Part shown: in pieces, positions 1 to 8,380 of the stretch
How positions within the stretch are numbered: the stretch's first letter is position 1
How the letters are laid out: every line of letters begins with the position of its first letter
Assembly (NCBI GenBank): GCA_965237775.1
Contig: OZ250155.1
Coordinates: forward strand, 3,038,001 to 3,102,000
Length of the DNA stretch: 64,000 nucleotides
Direction: 5' to 3'
Origin: CATOSP01 sp965237775
Lineage (GTDB): Bacteria > Chloroflexota > Dehalococcoidia > Lucifugimonadales > UBA3495
The notes under the pieces: model-generated
Seen by the model: the letters and a program-made list of their open reading frames with translations, nothing else
Database searches by the model: none
What the model was told of the DNA's origin: nothing
Translations under genes and position numbers: made by a program

Positions 1-1115
1 TGCACCAGCTCATAGGCCCGGCGGCCGGACGGTTGCATACGGGGAGGTCCCGCAACGACCAGGTTGCCCTGGATATGCGGCTCTACACCAAGGAGGTCAT
101 CTCCGCTACTATCATGGGCATTCGAGGGGTGCAAGGAACCCTGGTGTCCCTCGCCGGACAGCACATCGAAGTTGTAATGCCCGGCTACACTCATCTGCAG
201 CGCGCGCAGCCGGTGTTATTCGCGCACCACGTACTTTCCTACTTCCAGATGTTCCAGCGCGACATAGAGCGGTTCCGCGACTGCTACCGCCGCACCGACG
301 TCCTGCCGCTGGGCAGCGGGGCCCTGGCGGGCGTCACCTACCCGACCGACCGGGAATACCTTGCCCGAGAGTTGGGGTTCAGCCGCATCAGCGCCAACAG
401 CATGGACGCGGTCTCAGACCGGGATTTTCTGTTGGAATACCTGTCGGCGGCATCAATCTGCATGATGCACCTTTCCCGTATGGCGGAAGAGATCGTTCTC
501 TGGTCCAGCCGGGAGTTCGAGTTTATCCGCCTGAGTGACGAATTCACCACCGGCAGCAGCATCATGCCGCAAAAGCGCAACCCCGACTTCGCCGAGTTGG
601 CCAGGGGAAAGACCGGGCGCGTCTACGGCAACCTCATGGGGTTGCTCACCGTGTTGAAAGGGTTACCACTGACTTACAACCGTGACCTGCAAGAAGACAA
701 GGAAGGGTTCTTCGACACAGCAGATACCCTCCTTGCGACACTGACCGTGTTTCGAGGGATGCTAGGTGGACTAACCCTGAACGCCGACCGTGTTGCCCGT
801 TTGGCCGGGGAGAGCTTCGTTTTGGCCACAGACCTGGCCGATTACCTGGTGGGCAAGGGTGTGCCCTTTCGCGAGGCGCACGGCATCATGCGGGACCTCT
901 GCGGCTATTGCGAGTCTCTCGGGAAAGAATTGCTTGACCTGACCCTCAGTGAATTTCAGCGTTTCTCTGACCAGTTCGACGAAGGAGTATACCGGGTCAC
1001 CCCGGCCAGTTCAGCGGCTGCCAGAGACAACCCCGGTGGAACAGCTCCGCTTCGGGTCGCCCAGGAGTTGGACCGCGCCAGGACGCTGCTGGAGGAGGAG
1101 CCCCATGGCATCTGA
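1..1115 (+). CDS. argH: Argininosuccinate lyase (5' end outside window)
   Basis: Last step of arginine synthesis: splits argininosuccinate into arginine and fumarate. The reading frame is open from base 3 and enters at the conserved block LHTGRSRNDQV, so the N-terminus lies upstream of the window. The fumarase/aspartase-superfamily signature GSSIMPQKRNP (about 549-581) carries the catalytic serine loop. The C-terminal helical domain is complete and the gene ends with TGA at 1113-1115. It overlaps rpe by 11 bases, so the two are probably translated together. Identification is secure; only the start is missing. Confidence 0.96.
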   Translation, partial: HQLIGPAAGRLHTGRSRNDQVALDMRLYTKEVISATIMGIRGVQGTLVSLAGQHIEVVMPGYTHLQRAQPVLFAHHVLSYFQMFQRDIERFRDCYRRTDVLPLGSGALAGVTYPTDREYLARELGFSRISANSMDAVSDRDFLLEYLSAASICMMHLSRMAEEIVLWSSREFEFIRLSDEFTTGSSIMPQKRNPDFAELARGKTGRVYGNLMGLLTVLKGLPLTYNRDLQEDKEGFFDTADTLLATLTVFRGMLGGLTLNADRVARLAGESFVLATDLADYLVGKGVPFREAHGIMRDLCGYCESLGKELLDLTLSEFQRFSDQFDEGVYRVTPASSAAARDNPGGTAPLRVAQELDRARTLLEEEPHGI

Positions 1116-1794
1116 CGCACACATTCTCATCGCGCCCTCGGTCCTTGCCGCGGACTTCGCCAACCTGGGTCAGCAGGTACGGGAGGCCGCGGACGCGGGG
1201 GCCGACCTCATCCACGTGGACATCATGGACGGGCGTTTCGTGCCCAACATTTCTTTCGGGGAAACCATCGTAGACGCCATTCGAGGCTCAACCGACGTTC
1301 CCTTAAATATCCACCTGATGATCCTGGAGCCGGACGATCTGCTGCCCGCATTTATGAAAGCGCCCCAGGACCAAATCATCGTCCACGCCGAAGCCTGCCG
1401 ACACCTGCACCGGACGGTGACTAGAGTAAAGGAGTCGGGCTGTCAGGTGGGAGTCGCCATTAACCCGGGTACGCCGATCTCAGCGGTGGAAGAGGTATTG
1501 CCCTTGCTGGACCTGGTGCTCGTAATGACGGTGAACCCCGGTTTCGGCGGGCAGGCGTTCATACCCGGGGCGTTGTCTAAGGTGGAAAGACTGTATGAGA
1601 CCATCCAGAGAGAGGGCTTGGGGACGCATCTGGAGGTAGACGGGGGAGTAAAAGCCGACTGGACCGCCCAGGACTCGGTGAAGGCAGGCGCGACGATCCT
1701 GGTAGCAGGAACGGCGATCTTCAACGACTCCGAGCCTGTGTCCCAGGCGATGGCTGGGATGAGGACGTGTGTCCATGGGCTTCGGGTGGGCTAG
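1105..1794 (+). CDS. rpe: Ribulose-phosphate 3-epimerase
   Basis: Interconverts ribulose-5-phosphate and xylulose-5-phosphate (pentose phosphate pathway, cytosol). The 229-residue length is normal for this TIM-barrel family. Visible motifs are IAPSVLAADFANLG at the N-terminus, HVDIMDGRFVPNISFG with metal-binding His and Asp, MTVNPGFGGQAFI, and EVDGGVK. The start at 1105 was chosen because GGAGGAGG sits just upstream and the protein begins at the family's usual place; a longer frame from 949 runs inside argH and has no family match. It overlaps the argH stop. Confidence 0.96.
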   Translation: MASDAHILIAPSVLAADFANLGQQVREAADAGADLIHVDIMDGRFVPNISFGETIVDAIRGSTDVPLNIHLMILEPDDLLPAFMKAPQDQIIVHAEACRHLHRTVTRVKESGCQVGVAINPGTPISAVEEVLPLLDLVLVMTVNPGFGGQAFIPGALSKVERLYETIQREGLGTHLEVDGGVKADWTAQDSVKAGATILVAGTAIFNDSEPVSQAMAGMRTCVHGLRVG

Positions 1795-1818
1795 ACACAC
1801 CCACACCGAGACCAGGGA

Positions 1819-2028
1819 TTACTTCAGCGCCGCGACGGCCTTCCGCACCTTGGATGACTTGTTGAGCGACCGCAGGCAGCGGCTGCAAATCTTCACCTTG
1901 ATGGACCTGCCGTCCTGAAACAGCGTCTGCTTGTGGACGTTAGCCTTGAACCGGGTCTTGGTGTGACGGTTGGAGTGGCTTACGTTGTTCCCACTCATCC
2001 CCGACTTCAAACAGATTTCACATCTCAT
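1819..2028 (-). CDS. rpmB: 50S ribosomal protein L28, zinc-binding form
   Basis: Structural protein of the large ribosomal subunit. The 69-residue protein starts MRCEICLKSG and contains SGNNVSHSNRHTKTRF, the L28 core. Two CxxC pairs (residues 3/6 and KICSRC near 50) mark the zinc-ribbon (C+) form. The frame extends upstream to 2124, but those residues are not L28-like, so ATG at 2028 is taken. It converges on rpe with a 24-base gap. Confidence 0.95.
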   Translation of the reverse strand: MRCEICLKSGMSGNNVSHSNRHTKTRFKANVHKQTLFQDGRSIKVKICSRCLRSLNKSSKVRKAVAALK

Positions 2029-2206
2029 GTCGTTGGTATGTCCCCTGCATGGGTCCGAACGGACTGCTGAATTTTGAATCGAGTATATCACGGGGCAATC
2101 AACCCCACCAACCGGCTTCTTCACGGTTCAGAGCGTTTCTCGTGCCAGCCGGATTTCGGAATTATTGATCTGTCCTCTCTCCTGAATGAGAGGAACATGG
2201 CTCCAT

Positions 2207-2590
2207 TCACTCCCTCGACCGATAGATGTCCACGGCGGCGTATTCGATCACCGAGCCCCTTACCGGAGGCCTGGGTTTCTTGACGCGCACATGGACAGCG
2301 TCGACCGGAAACTCAGCCAGCACCTTTGAGGCGATATGATGCGCCGTCGCCTCCAACAGGTTCTTGGACTGGCCCTCGACCACGGTCTGTACTGACCGGT
2401 AGAGGCGGGGATAACTTACCGTGTCTTCTAGACGGTCGGAGGCCCCGGCGCAACTGAGGTCCAGCTCAACCACCAGGTCCACGATGTAGGCCTGCCCCAG
2501 GGCCCGCTCTTCTGGATTCACGCCGTGATAACCGTAAAACTGCATCCCTTCCAATATGATGCGGTCCGGCCTTCGAGGGCGGTCAACCAT
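2207..2590 (-). CDS. folB: Dihydroneopterin aldolase
   Basis: Converts 7,8-dihydroneopterin to 6-hydroxymethyl-dihydropterin and glycolaldehyde in folate synthesis. The 127-residue protein has YGYHGVNPEER near residue 18, the SYPRLY segment, and the C-terminal KPRPPVRG motif, all typical of FolB. It lies 21 bases downstream of the CitE-like gene on the same strand, so the two are probably cotranscribed, though no shared pathway is obvious. No other folate gene lies beside it. Confidence 0.93.
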   Translation of the reverse strand: MVDRPRRPDRIILEGMQFYGYHGVNPEERALGQAYIVDLVVELDLSCAGASDRLEDTVSYPRLYRSVQTVVEGQSKNLLEATAHHIASKVLAEFPVDAVHVRVKKPRPPVRGSVIEYAAVDIYRSRE

Positions 2591-2595
2591 GAACT

Positions 2596-2625
2596 ATCAC
2601 CCGGCCCTCGATCACCCGGCCCTCG
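2596..2625. repeat. Perfect 15-bp tandem duplication at the citE/folB junction
   Basis: ATCACCCGGCCCTCG occurs twice back to back (2596-2610 and 2611-2625). On the minus strand each unit carries a TGA and a GAGGG stretch, so the duplication leaves two copies of the CitE-like stop codon and a spare weak ribosome-binding site ahead of folB. Confidence 0.9.
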
Positions 2626-3490
2626 ATTCGATGGCTGCCATCTTGGCCAGCAGGTTTTCGGCGCGTTTGAACACCGGAACATCGATCATACGGCCATCCA
2701 GGTCCGCTGAGCCGCGGCCGTTGGACTCTGCCTCTCGGAACGCATTGACGACTTTCCTGGCGTAGGCCACTTCATCTTCGGATGGAGTGAACGACTCGTT
2801 GATTATGTCAATCTGCGCGGGGTGGATCGCGAATTTCCCGGTGAAACCGAGCTGGCGGATTAGCCTGCAGTCTTCCCGAAGCCCGTCCTGGTCCCTGAAG
2901 CCCACAAACGGGGAGTCTAGGCAGGCAACCTTTGCGGCATGGGCGGCTACAGCGGTCTGGGCCCTGGCGAAATAGACTTCTTCCCCCGTGTCGGTACGCT
3001 GGATGCCGAGATCGTTGGTGTAGTCCTCGGCCCCGAATGCGATAGCGATAATTCGAGGCGTTGCCGTGGCCATCTGATAGGGAGCCAACACGGCCGGTGC
3101 GTTTTCGATCCAGGGGATGAGCTTGATCTGCCCCGGCTCCACACCCGAAGCCGACTCCAAAGCGGAAATCAGAACATCGGCGTCTCGCAACTCTTGGGGG
3201 GACTCGGCCTTGCCGAGACTGATCCCGGACAGATCTTGGGAAACCAGGACTTCCAGTTCGTCCTTGGTCAGCCCGGTGTCCAGGGAGTTGACCCGGACCA
3301 TCACCCTGTGCCCCGCACTCCGCAACTTCGGCACCCACTCGCGGGCTACGTCCCGGGCGTTCACCTTTTCGGCGGGAGGGACGGAGTCCTCCAGGTCCAC
3401 CATCGTCACATCGGCGTTAAACCCTAACGCCCTTTCCAACATGTTGGGCCGGTTGCCGGGCACGAAGATCAGGCTACGCAGTAGCTCCAC
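2612..3490 (-). CDS. CitE/HpcH-family C-C lyase (citrate lyase beta-like)
   Basis: A 292-residue TIM-barrel protein of the HpcH/HpaI and CitE superfamily, which cleaves or forms (S)-citramalyl-, malyl- or related CoA esters with Mg2+. Visible are RSLIFVPGNRPNMLERAL at the N-terminus, MVDLEDSVPPAEK (metal-ligand region), MVRVNSLDTG, and FGAEDYTNDLG. No citrate lyase alpha or gamma subunit is nearby, so it is probably a stand-alone acyl-CoA lyase such as a malyl- or citramalyl-CoA lyase rather than part of citrate lyase. The substrate cannot be read from the sequence. Confidence 0.85.
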   Translation of the reverse strand: MELLRSLIFVPGNRPNMLERALGFNADVTMVDLEDSVPPAEKVNARDVAREWVPKLRSAGHRVMVRVNSLDTGLTKDELEVLVSQDLSGISLGKAESPQELRDADVLISALESASGVEPGQIKLIPWIENAPAVLAPYQMATATPRIIAIAFGAEDYTNDLGIQRTDTGEEVYFARAQTAVAAHAAKVACLDSPFVGFRDQDGLREDCRLIRQLGFTGKFAIHPAQIDIINESFTPSEDEVAYARKVVNAFREAESNGRGSADLDGRMIDVPVFKRAENLLAKMAAIESRAG

Positions 3491-3576
3491 TTGCTATCTC
3501 CTGAAATTTGCTTCGGTTACAGAGTGAGACCGGAAAACTGGTAAGAACTGGCGAGCCGTTTCAGGAAAGCCACCCC

Positions 3577-4239
3577 TCAGCCTTCCGGCGCAACTTCAAT
3601 GGCATTCATGAGACACACCCACTGGTTGAGGGAAACTTCGAACCGGCGCTCCCTCTGTCTTGCGCTATCTTCCCAAAACTCCCTGGTCATTTCCTCGGGC
3701 CTGGGGCTGGTAACCCTGGTCGCCTCCCAGTGCGCAGGGCCGTGATACCCGGTGAGCAAAACGATCTCCAGGGGGTCAGTGGCGGCCAGAGTGGACCACA
3801 GTCCGAGGATTCTCGCATCCTGGGCCTCCACTCGGGGCCAAACACCGTCACACGTCAGGGACAAAAACTCTTCCAGGTCGGCGGGATGAATGAAAAAACG
3901 CCGGTAGCCGTAGACGGTCCTTCGGTCTTCCATTGGAATGTGGGATTTAGGGCGATCGGCAATCGCCTTAAGGAGCCTGGCCTCCTCCCTCTCCGCCATC
4001 GGGTTGCCCGGAAAGACATTCTGGAAATTGTTCCAGGCATCGAGTCCGGGGAATCGGACGACCTGCACCACCTCTTCTATCGGATATCCGATCAAGCCAC
4101 TTAGAAGGCATAGGACTTCGCCGCCCTGTTCCCGCACGAGGGGCCAAATGTCGTTCCTGGCGTGCTGGACGTATGCGTCAAGTGCGCCCTTGTGAAGGGT
4201 GAGCTGCCGCTGCTCATATATCGTCTGGTCTAAAGCCAA
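3577..4239 (-). CDS. NIPSNAP-like dimeric alpha/beta-barrel protein
   Basis: 220 residues with two ferredoxin-like halves: YEQRQLTLHKGALDAYV near the N-terminus and a second RRFFIHPADLEEFLSL block near residue 110. This arrangement resembles NIPSNAP and related dimeric alpha/beta-barrel proteins. No catalytic residues are recognised and the function is unknown. Such proteins often accompany monooxygenase and CoA-ester pathways, and a distantly similar architecture occurs at 33796-34473. The start ATG at 4239 is the first in frame. Confidence 0.6.
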   Translation of the reverse strand: MALDQTIYEQRQLTLHKGALDAYVQHARNDIWPLVREQGGEVLCLLSGLIGYPIEEVVQVVRFPGLDAWNNFQNVFPGNPMAEREEARLLKAIADRPKSHIPMEDRRTVYGYRRFFIHPADLEEFLSLTCDGVWPRVEAQDARILGLWSTLAATDPLEIVLLTGYHGPAHWEATRVTSPRPEEMTREFWEDSARQRERRFEVSLNQWVCLMNAIEVAPEG

Positions 4240-4327
4240 ATCAGGTCACCAACGGGCTAGCCGAGTCTACCAAGGCGGGAGTCATTATGTCACGGGGCGA
4301 CGGTAATCGCCACAGGGGAATCCCCGA

Positions 4328-4687
4328 CTACAGTTGGTATGGGGGATGCCGCTCTCCATCAGGCACTCGTTCAATCTGCTGGCTCACCGGGTTGACTCGG
4401 TATCGGAGGTTTTCCAGTAGCTCGACGCCGATGAGGGGGGTTGACGCAGGTACCATGATTGCGCCGAACCTCTCCCCTCTGAGCTCTCCACTGGCGAAGT
4501 ACGTATCCACCTCCACCATACCCGTCGCGCTCATGAGTCTAACCTTGCCTTGAGTCGGCTCTACCCCAAGCGCTTCGATTTCCTCTGGCGGCAATGCAAG
4601 ATACGTAGAACCCGTATCGACCAGGAACCGGTACTCTCTGGTGGCCAGAGGTCCGATCACGCTGGCCAGAACTTCCGTCGTGCCCAT
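4328..4687 (-). CDS. Retropepsin-like (clan AA) aspartic protease
   Basis: A 119-residue single-domain protein with FLVDTGSTYLALP near residue 21, the Asp-Thr-Gly active-site loop of retropepsin-like proteases, followed by a second hydrophobic flap region and PLIGVELLENL, which matches the conserved hydrophobic-Gly block near the C-terminus of clan AA proteins. Its length equals one lobe, so an active enzyme would have to dimerise. It has no signal peptide. It ends 15 bases downstream of the polA stop side, on the same strand. The physiological substrate is unknown. Confidence 0.75.
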   Translation of the reverse strand: MGTTEVLASVIGPLATREYRFLVDTGSTYLALPPEEIEALGVEPTQGKVRLMSATGMVEVDTYFASGELRGERFGAIMVPASTPLIGVELLENLRYRVNPVSQQIERVPDGERHPPYQL

Positions 4688-4701
4688 GAATCCCTCCTGC
4701 C

Positions 4702-7476
4702 CTACTCCATGTCGCCCCAGTTAGTGGCCCACTTCGTATCCACCTTCAAGGTCACGTCAAGCTCGAGAGCGGCGGGCATCTCGTCATAGACCAGCTTCTG
4801 GATGTCGTCCAGCTCTTCCCGGGGCACTTCGAAGACCAACTCGTCGTGCACCTGTAGGAGCATCTTGGAGCGGAGGTTTTCTCTCTGTAGACGGTCGTGA
4901 ACACGGATCATGGCCAACTTCATAATGTCGGCGGCAGTACCCTGAATCGGCATATTGATAGCCATCCGCTCCGCCGCTCCGCGGACGTTGAAATTGGAGG
5001 CGTTGATGTCCGGCAGCAATCGCCGCCGGCGGGACACGGTCTCCACATACTCGTTGGCGTGGGCCTGCTCCTTCACAGTCTCGATGTACTGGCTAACTCC
5101 GGGGTAATTGCTGAAATAGCTCTCGATGAACTTGGCGCCCTCCTCCCGGCTGAAACCGGTTTGTTGGGATATCCCGTGGGGCGACAGGCCGTAAATCACG
5201 CCGAAATTCAGGACCTTGGCAATGCGCCGCATGTCCGAGTTAACCTCGTTGATTGGCACCTCGAACATGAGGGATCCCGTGGAGGAATGTATATCCTCCC
5301 CCCGTTGGAACGCTTCCAGCAAGTCCGGGTCCTGGGAAAGGTGCGCCAGGACCCGCAACTCGATCTGGGAGTAATCGGCTGAGAACAGCACCCAATCCGG
5401 AGCCCCATCGGCCACGAAGGCGCGGCGCACGTTCCGGCCAAGTTCGGTCCGGACGGGTATGTTCTGCAAATTGGGGTCGCTGCTGGAAACCCTCCCGGTG
5501 GCCGATCCTGTCTGGTTGTACTTTGTATGGATTCTTCCAGTATCCGGATTAATCATCTCCGGCAATGAGTCGACATAGGTGGACTTGAGCTTGGACACCT
5601 GCCGGTATTCCAGGATGCCGTCCACGACCGGGTGAAGGCCCCGGAGCCCTTCGAGAGCGTTGGCGTCTGTGGAGTAACCGGTCTTGGTGCGCTTGGTCCG
5701 CGGAAGGCCAAGCTCGTTGAACAGTACATCGCTAAGCGCCTTGGGCGAATTGATGTTCACGCTGTGACCGATGGACTGGAAAATCTGCTGCTGCACCTCG
5801 TTCAACTGGTCATTGAGGTCCCGGGACATCTCGTGCAAGACACCCCCTTCGACCTTGACACCGTTACGCTGCATATTTACCAGGACCGGCACCAAGGGCA
5901 TCTCCACCTCGTTCAGCAGGTCGGTAAACCCATTATTGGAGAGTTGCCCCTCAAACGAGCCGCGCAGCCGGCCTGTGATGTCGGCATCGGCGGCAGCGTA
6001 GGCCGTAGCCTGTTCGATATCAACCTTGTCGAATGTGACCTTCTTCCGGCCTGTTCCGATTAGCTGGGTGATGGGTGTCATTTCGACACCCAGGACATCC
6101 AGGGACATGTTCTTCAGACCGAGCCCCTGGCCGCTCTTCCCAAGCAAGTGCCCGGCAATCATGGTGTCAAAGTCCAAATTTCGGCACTCAATGCCGTGGC
6201 TGGCCAACACCGTTGCGTCGAAGTTGGCGTTATGAGCGCACTTGTTAATGTCCGTGGACTCCAACAGAGGCCGCACCCTCGGAAGTACGGATTCCAACGG
6301 CAGTTGCGGTCCGTCTTGATGACCCACGGGAACATACCACGCCTTGCCGGGCGCGGTCGCAAAACTCAGACCCACCAGATCAGCGCGCACCGGATCGAGA
6401 GACGTGGTCTCCGTGTCGAAGGCGAAGCTGCCCGCTTCCTCGATGGCGGCAATCATCGCTTCAAGTTGGTCAGATGTCCGGACGGCCTCATAGTCGGTAT
6501 CGGCGGCCACAGGCCCCTTTGGGGCTTGCCCCCACGCCTCATCTTCGCCGCCGGTTGGTCCCGGCAGCCGCCCGATGACGCTGAAAAACTCCAGCTCGGA
6601 GAGAAGGTCAACTACCGACTTTCGGTCGTATGACCCAAACCGCGATCCCTCCAAGTCCAACTCCACCGGCGATTCCCGGTTGATGGTCATCAGCCAACGG
6701 TTCTCGAAAGCCCGGTCCCTGTTTTCCGCCAAAGATGTTTTTACGCTGGGTGGCTTTACTTCTTCTATGTGTTCGTAGATTCCTTCCAGGTCGTGGAAAT
6801 CGGTGAGAAGACCGATGGCCCTCTTCTCACCGACTCTTGGCACTCCAGGGATGTTGTCAGATGAATCACCGACCAGGGCCTTGAAATCGGGTTGCTGGGC
6901 GGCGGTGAGCCCCGAATAACGTTTCTCCAGCTCCGGCTCGTCATAGGTCGTCCTATCCTGAATGCTGTAGAAGAGGTCCACCCGAGTCTTCGGCGAAATC
7001 AACTGGAATGTGTCCCGGTCTCCCGTAATGATCACCGTGTCGACCCCATGGGCTTCCGCCTGCCTCGCAAGAGTCCCGATGATATCGTCCGCCTCGTAAC
7101 CCTCCATCTGGAATATAGGGACTCCGAACCCCGTCATTAGCTGTCTCACCCGGTCGAACTGTGGCCTCAGCTCCGGCGGCATCGACGGGCGTTGGGCCTT
7201 GTACTCTTCGAAACGCTCATGCCGAAACGTTGGTCCCGACATGTCGAAAGCGATGGCGCAGTAGGTGGGCTTCCAGTCCTGCAACGCTCGCAGGAAGACA
7301 TTGGTGAAGCCGTACACACCGGTGGTGTCTTCCCCTGTCCCGGAGATCGATAGATGCCTTTGGACGGATATCGCGCGGAAGGACCGGTGCACCATGGCAT
7401 GGCCGTCCATTAGCAACAAGAGGGGCGATTCTTCCCTGGCGAAAAGAGGGAGGGTCTGGTCCTGGTTAGTAGCCAT
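4702..7476 (-). CDS. polA: DNA polymerase I
   Basis: 924-residue repair and Okazaki-fragment polymerase with all three activities. The 5' nuclease domain occupies about residues 20-300 (YEADDIIGTLA near 127, GDSSDNIPGVP near 204). The proofreading domain keeps DTET near 354, AHNANFD and YAAADADIT, so the metal-binding acids look intact. The polymerase domain has motif A DYSQIELRVLAH, motif B KVLNFGVIYG and motif C QVHDELVFEVP. The start at 7476 is the first ATG that gives a normal N-terminus; the frame continues upstream without family similarity. A TATAAT-like box lies at 7534-7539 on the minus strand. Confidence 0.97.
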   Translation of the reverse strand: MATNQDQTLPLFAREESPLLLLMDGHAMVHRSFRAISVQRHLSISGTGEDTTGVYGFTNVFLRALQDWKPTYCAIAFDMSGPTFRHERFEEYKAQRPSMPPELRPQFDRVRQLMTGFGVPIFQMEGYEADDIIGTLARQAEAHGVDTVIITGDRDTFQLISPKTRVDLFYSIQDRTTYDEPELEKRYSGLTAAQQPDFKALVGDSSDNIPGVPRVGEKRAIGLLTDFHDLEGIYEHIEEVKPPSVKTSLAENRDRAFENRWLMTINRESPVELDLEGSRFGSYDRKSVVDLLSELEFFSVIGRLPGPTGGEDEAWGQAPKGPVAADTDYEAVRTSDQLEAMIAAIEEAGSFAFDTETTSLDPVRADLVGLSFATAPGKAWYVPVGHQDGPQLPLESVLPRVRPLLESTDINKCAHNANFDATVLASHGIECRNLDFDTMIAGHLLGKSGQGLGLKNMSLDVLGVEMTPITQLIGTGRKKVTFDKVDIEQATAYAAADADITGRLRGSFEGQLSNNGFTDLLNEVEMPLVPVLVNMQRNGVKVEGGVLHEMSRDLNDQLNEVQQQIFQSIGHSVNINSPKALSDVLFNELGLPRTKRTKTGYSTDANALEGLRGLHPVVDGILEYRQVSKLKSTYVDSLPEMINPDTGRIHTKYNQTGSATGRVSSSDPNLQNIPVRTELGRNVRRAFVADGAPDWVLFSADYSQIELRVLAHLSQDPDLLEAFQRGEDIHSSTGSLMFEVPINEVNSDMRRIAKVLNFGVIYGLSPHGISQQTGFSREEGAKFIESYFSNYPGVSQYIETVKEQAHANEYVETVSRRRRLLPDINASNFNVRGAAERMAINMPIQGTAADIMKLAMIRVHDRLQRENLRSKMLLQVHDELVFEVPREELDDIQKLVYDEMPAALELDVTLKVDTKWATNWGDME

Positions 7477-7680
7477 TTGATACCTCGGCGGCGGGGCGGA
7501 TGGGAGACCAGGTCGCCATAATCTTTGCGCAGCATTATACACCCGGCTAACCTTCGAATCAGTGAAGGGGTGACACCTCACGGCCCGGTCCACCGCGTTC
7601 GAGACTGCGGCTTATCCGGCCGTCGTGCTACAATGGCTACCAACCTGGGAAGCCCACCTCGGACTGGGAGAACAGGGCCA

Positions 7681-7998
7681 ATGCCTGTATACGATTACCG
7701 GTGCAAGGACTGTAATAGGGTCACATCCGTTTTAACCTATAGTTGGAAGACCAGCTCAGAACCCGCGTGCCGGAGTTGTGGCGGCGGTGAGTTGACCAAG
7801 CTCATCTCCGGGTTTGCGTTTCACCACTCCTGGGGCGACAGTCTCAACTGGGCGCCCAGCGGCGAGACCCTGAACGACGTAAATGAAGATTCTCCCCAAG
7901 ATCTGGACCGATTCATGGGGCGCATCAAAGAGGAGATGGGTGGGGAAGTAACTTCCGACTTCAACCAGATGCGCAAGGAACTGACCAGCGACTCATAA
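7681..7998 (+). CDS. FmdB-type zinc-ribbon protein, copy 1
   Basis: 105 residues beginning MPVYDYRCKDCNRVTSV, the CxxC start of the FmdB/putative regulatory zinc-ribbon family, with a second pair CRSCGG near residue 38. The C-terminal half is acidic and helical. FmdB proteins were named from an amide-regulated operon, but their role in most bacteria is unknown. It is the first of two tandem family members and begins the + strand run that continues through thiE. A TGCTACAAT extended -10 box lies at 7626-7634. The ATG at 7681 was preferred to an upstream frame start because the family begins here. Confidence 0.85.
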   Translation: MPVYDYRCKDCNRVTSVLTYSWKTSSEPACRSCGGGELTKLISGFAFHHSWGDSLNWAPSGETLNDVNEDSPQDLDRFMGRIKEEMGGEVTSDFNQMRKELTSDS

Positions 7999-8038
7999 CC
8001 CCCGCACCTACCTGACGCCACAGGGGACTGACTAGAGT

Positions 8039-8380
8039 ATGCCCATTTACGAATACTGGTGCCAGGACTGCGGCGAGGTAACCTCCTTCTTCCTCCTGGC
8101 TATAGGTGATGCGTTGACGCCCATCTGCGGCCCTTGCCAGAGCGCCAACATGCAACGGCAAATGTCGTCCTTCGCCATGGGTCGAGGAAGCGGCGGGGCG
8201 AGGGAAGGGTCGTCCTCCAACTCGGAGTCCACGGGACTGGAATACTACCGCGGCCCCCGCAACATAGGTAGAAACGTGGAAGAGAGCTTTTCGCGCCATG
8301 GCCTCGACGTTCCTGAAAGTGTGCGCGAGACCATCAACTCGGCCAGAGCCGACAAACTGCCCAAGGGAATGGATATATGA
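8039..8380 (+). CDS. FmdB-type zinc-ribbon protein, copy 2
   Basis: 113 residues beginning MPIYEYWCQDCGEVTSF with a second pair CGPCQSANM, so a paralogue of the gene 40 bases upstream. A Gly/Ser-rich low-complexity linker (about residues 52-63) leads to a short C-terminal helix. Its stop overlaps the thiE start by four bases (ATGA), implying translational coupling with thiE. The function of the family is not established. Confidence 0.83.
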   Translation: MPIYEYWCQDCGEVTSFFLLAIGDALTPICGPCQSANMQRQMSSFAMGRGSGGAREGSSSNSESTGLEYYRGPRNIGRNVEESFSRHGLDVPESVRETINSARADKLPKGMDI

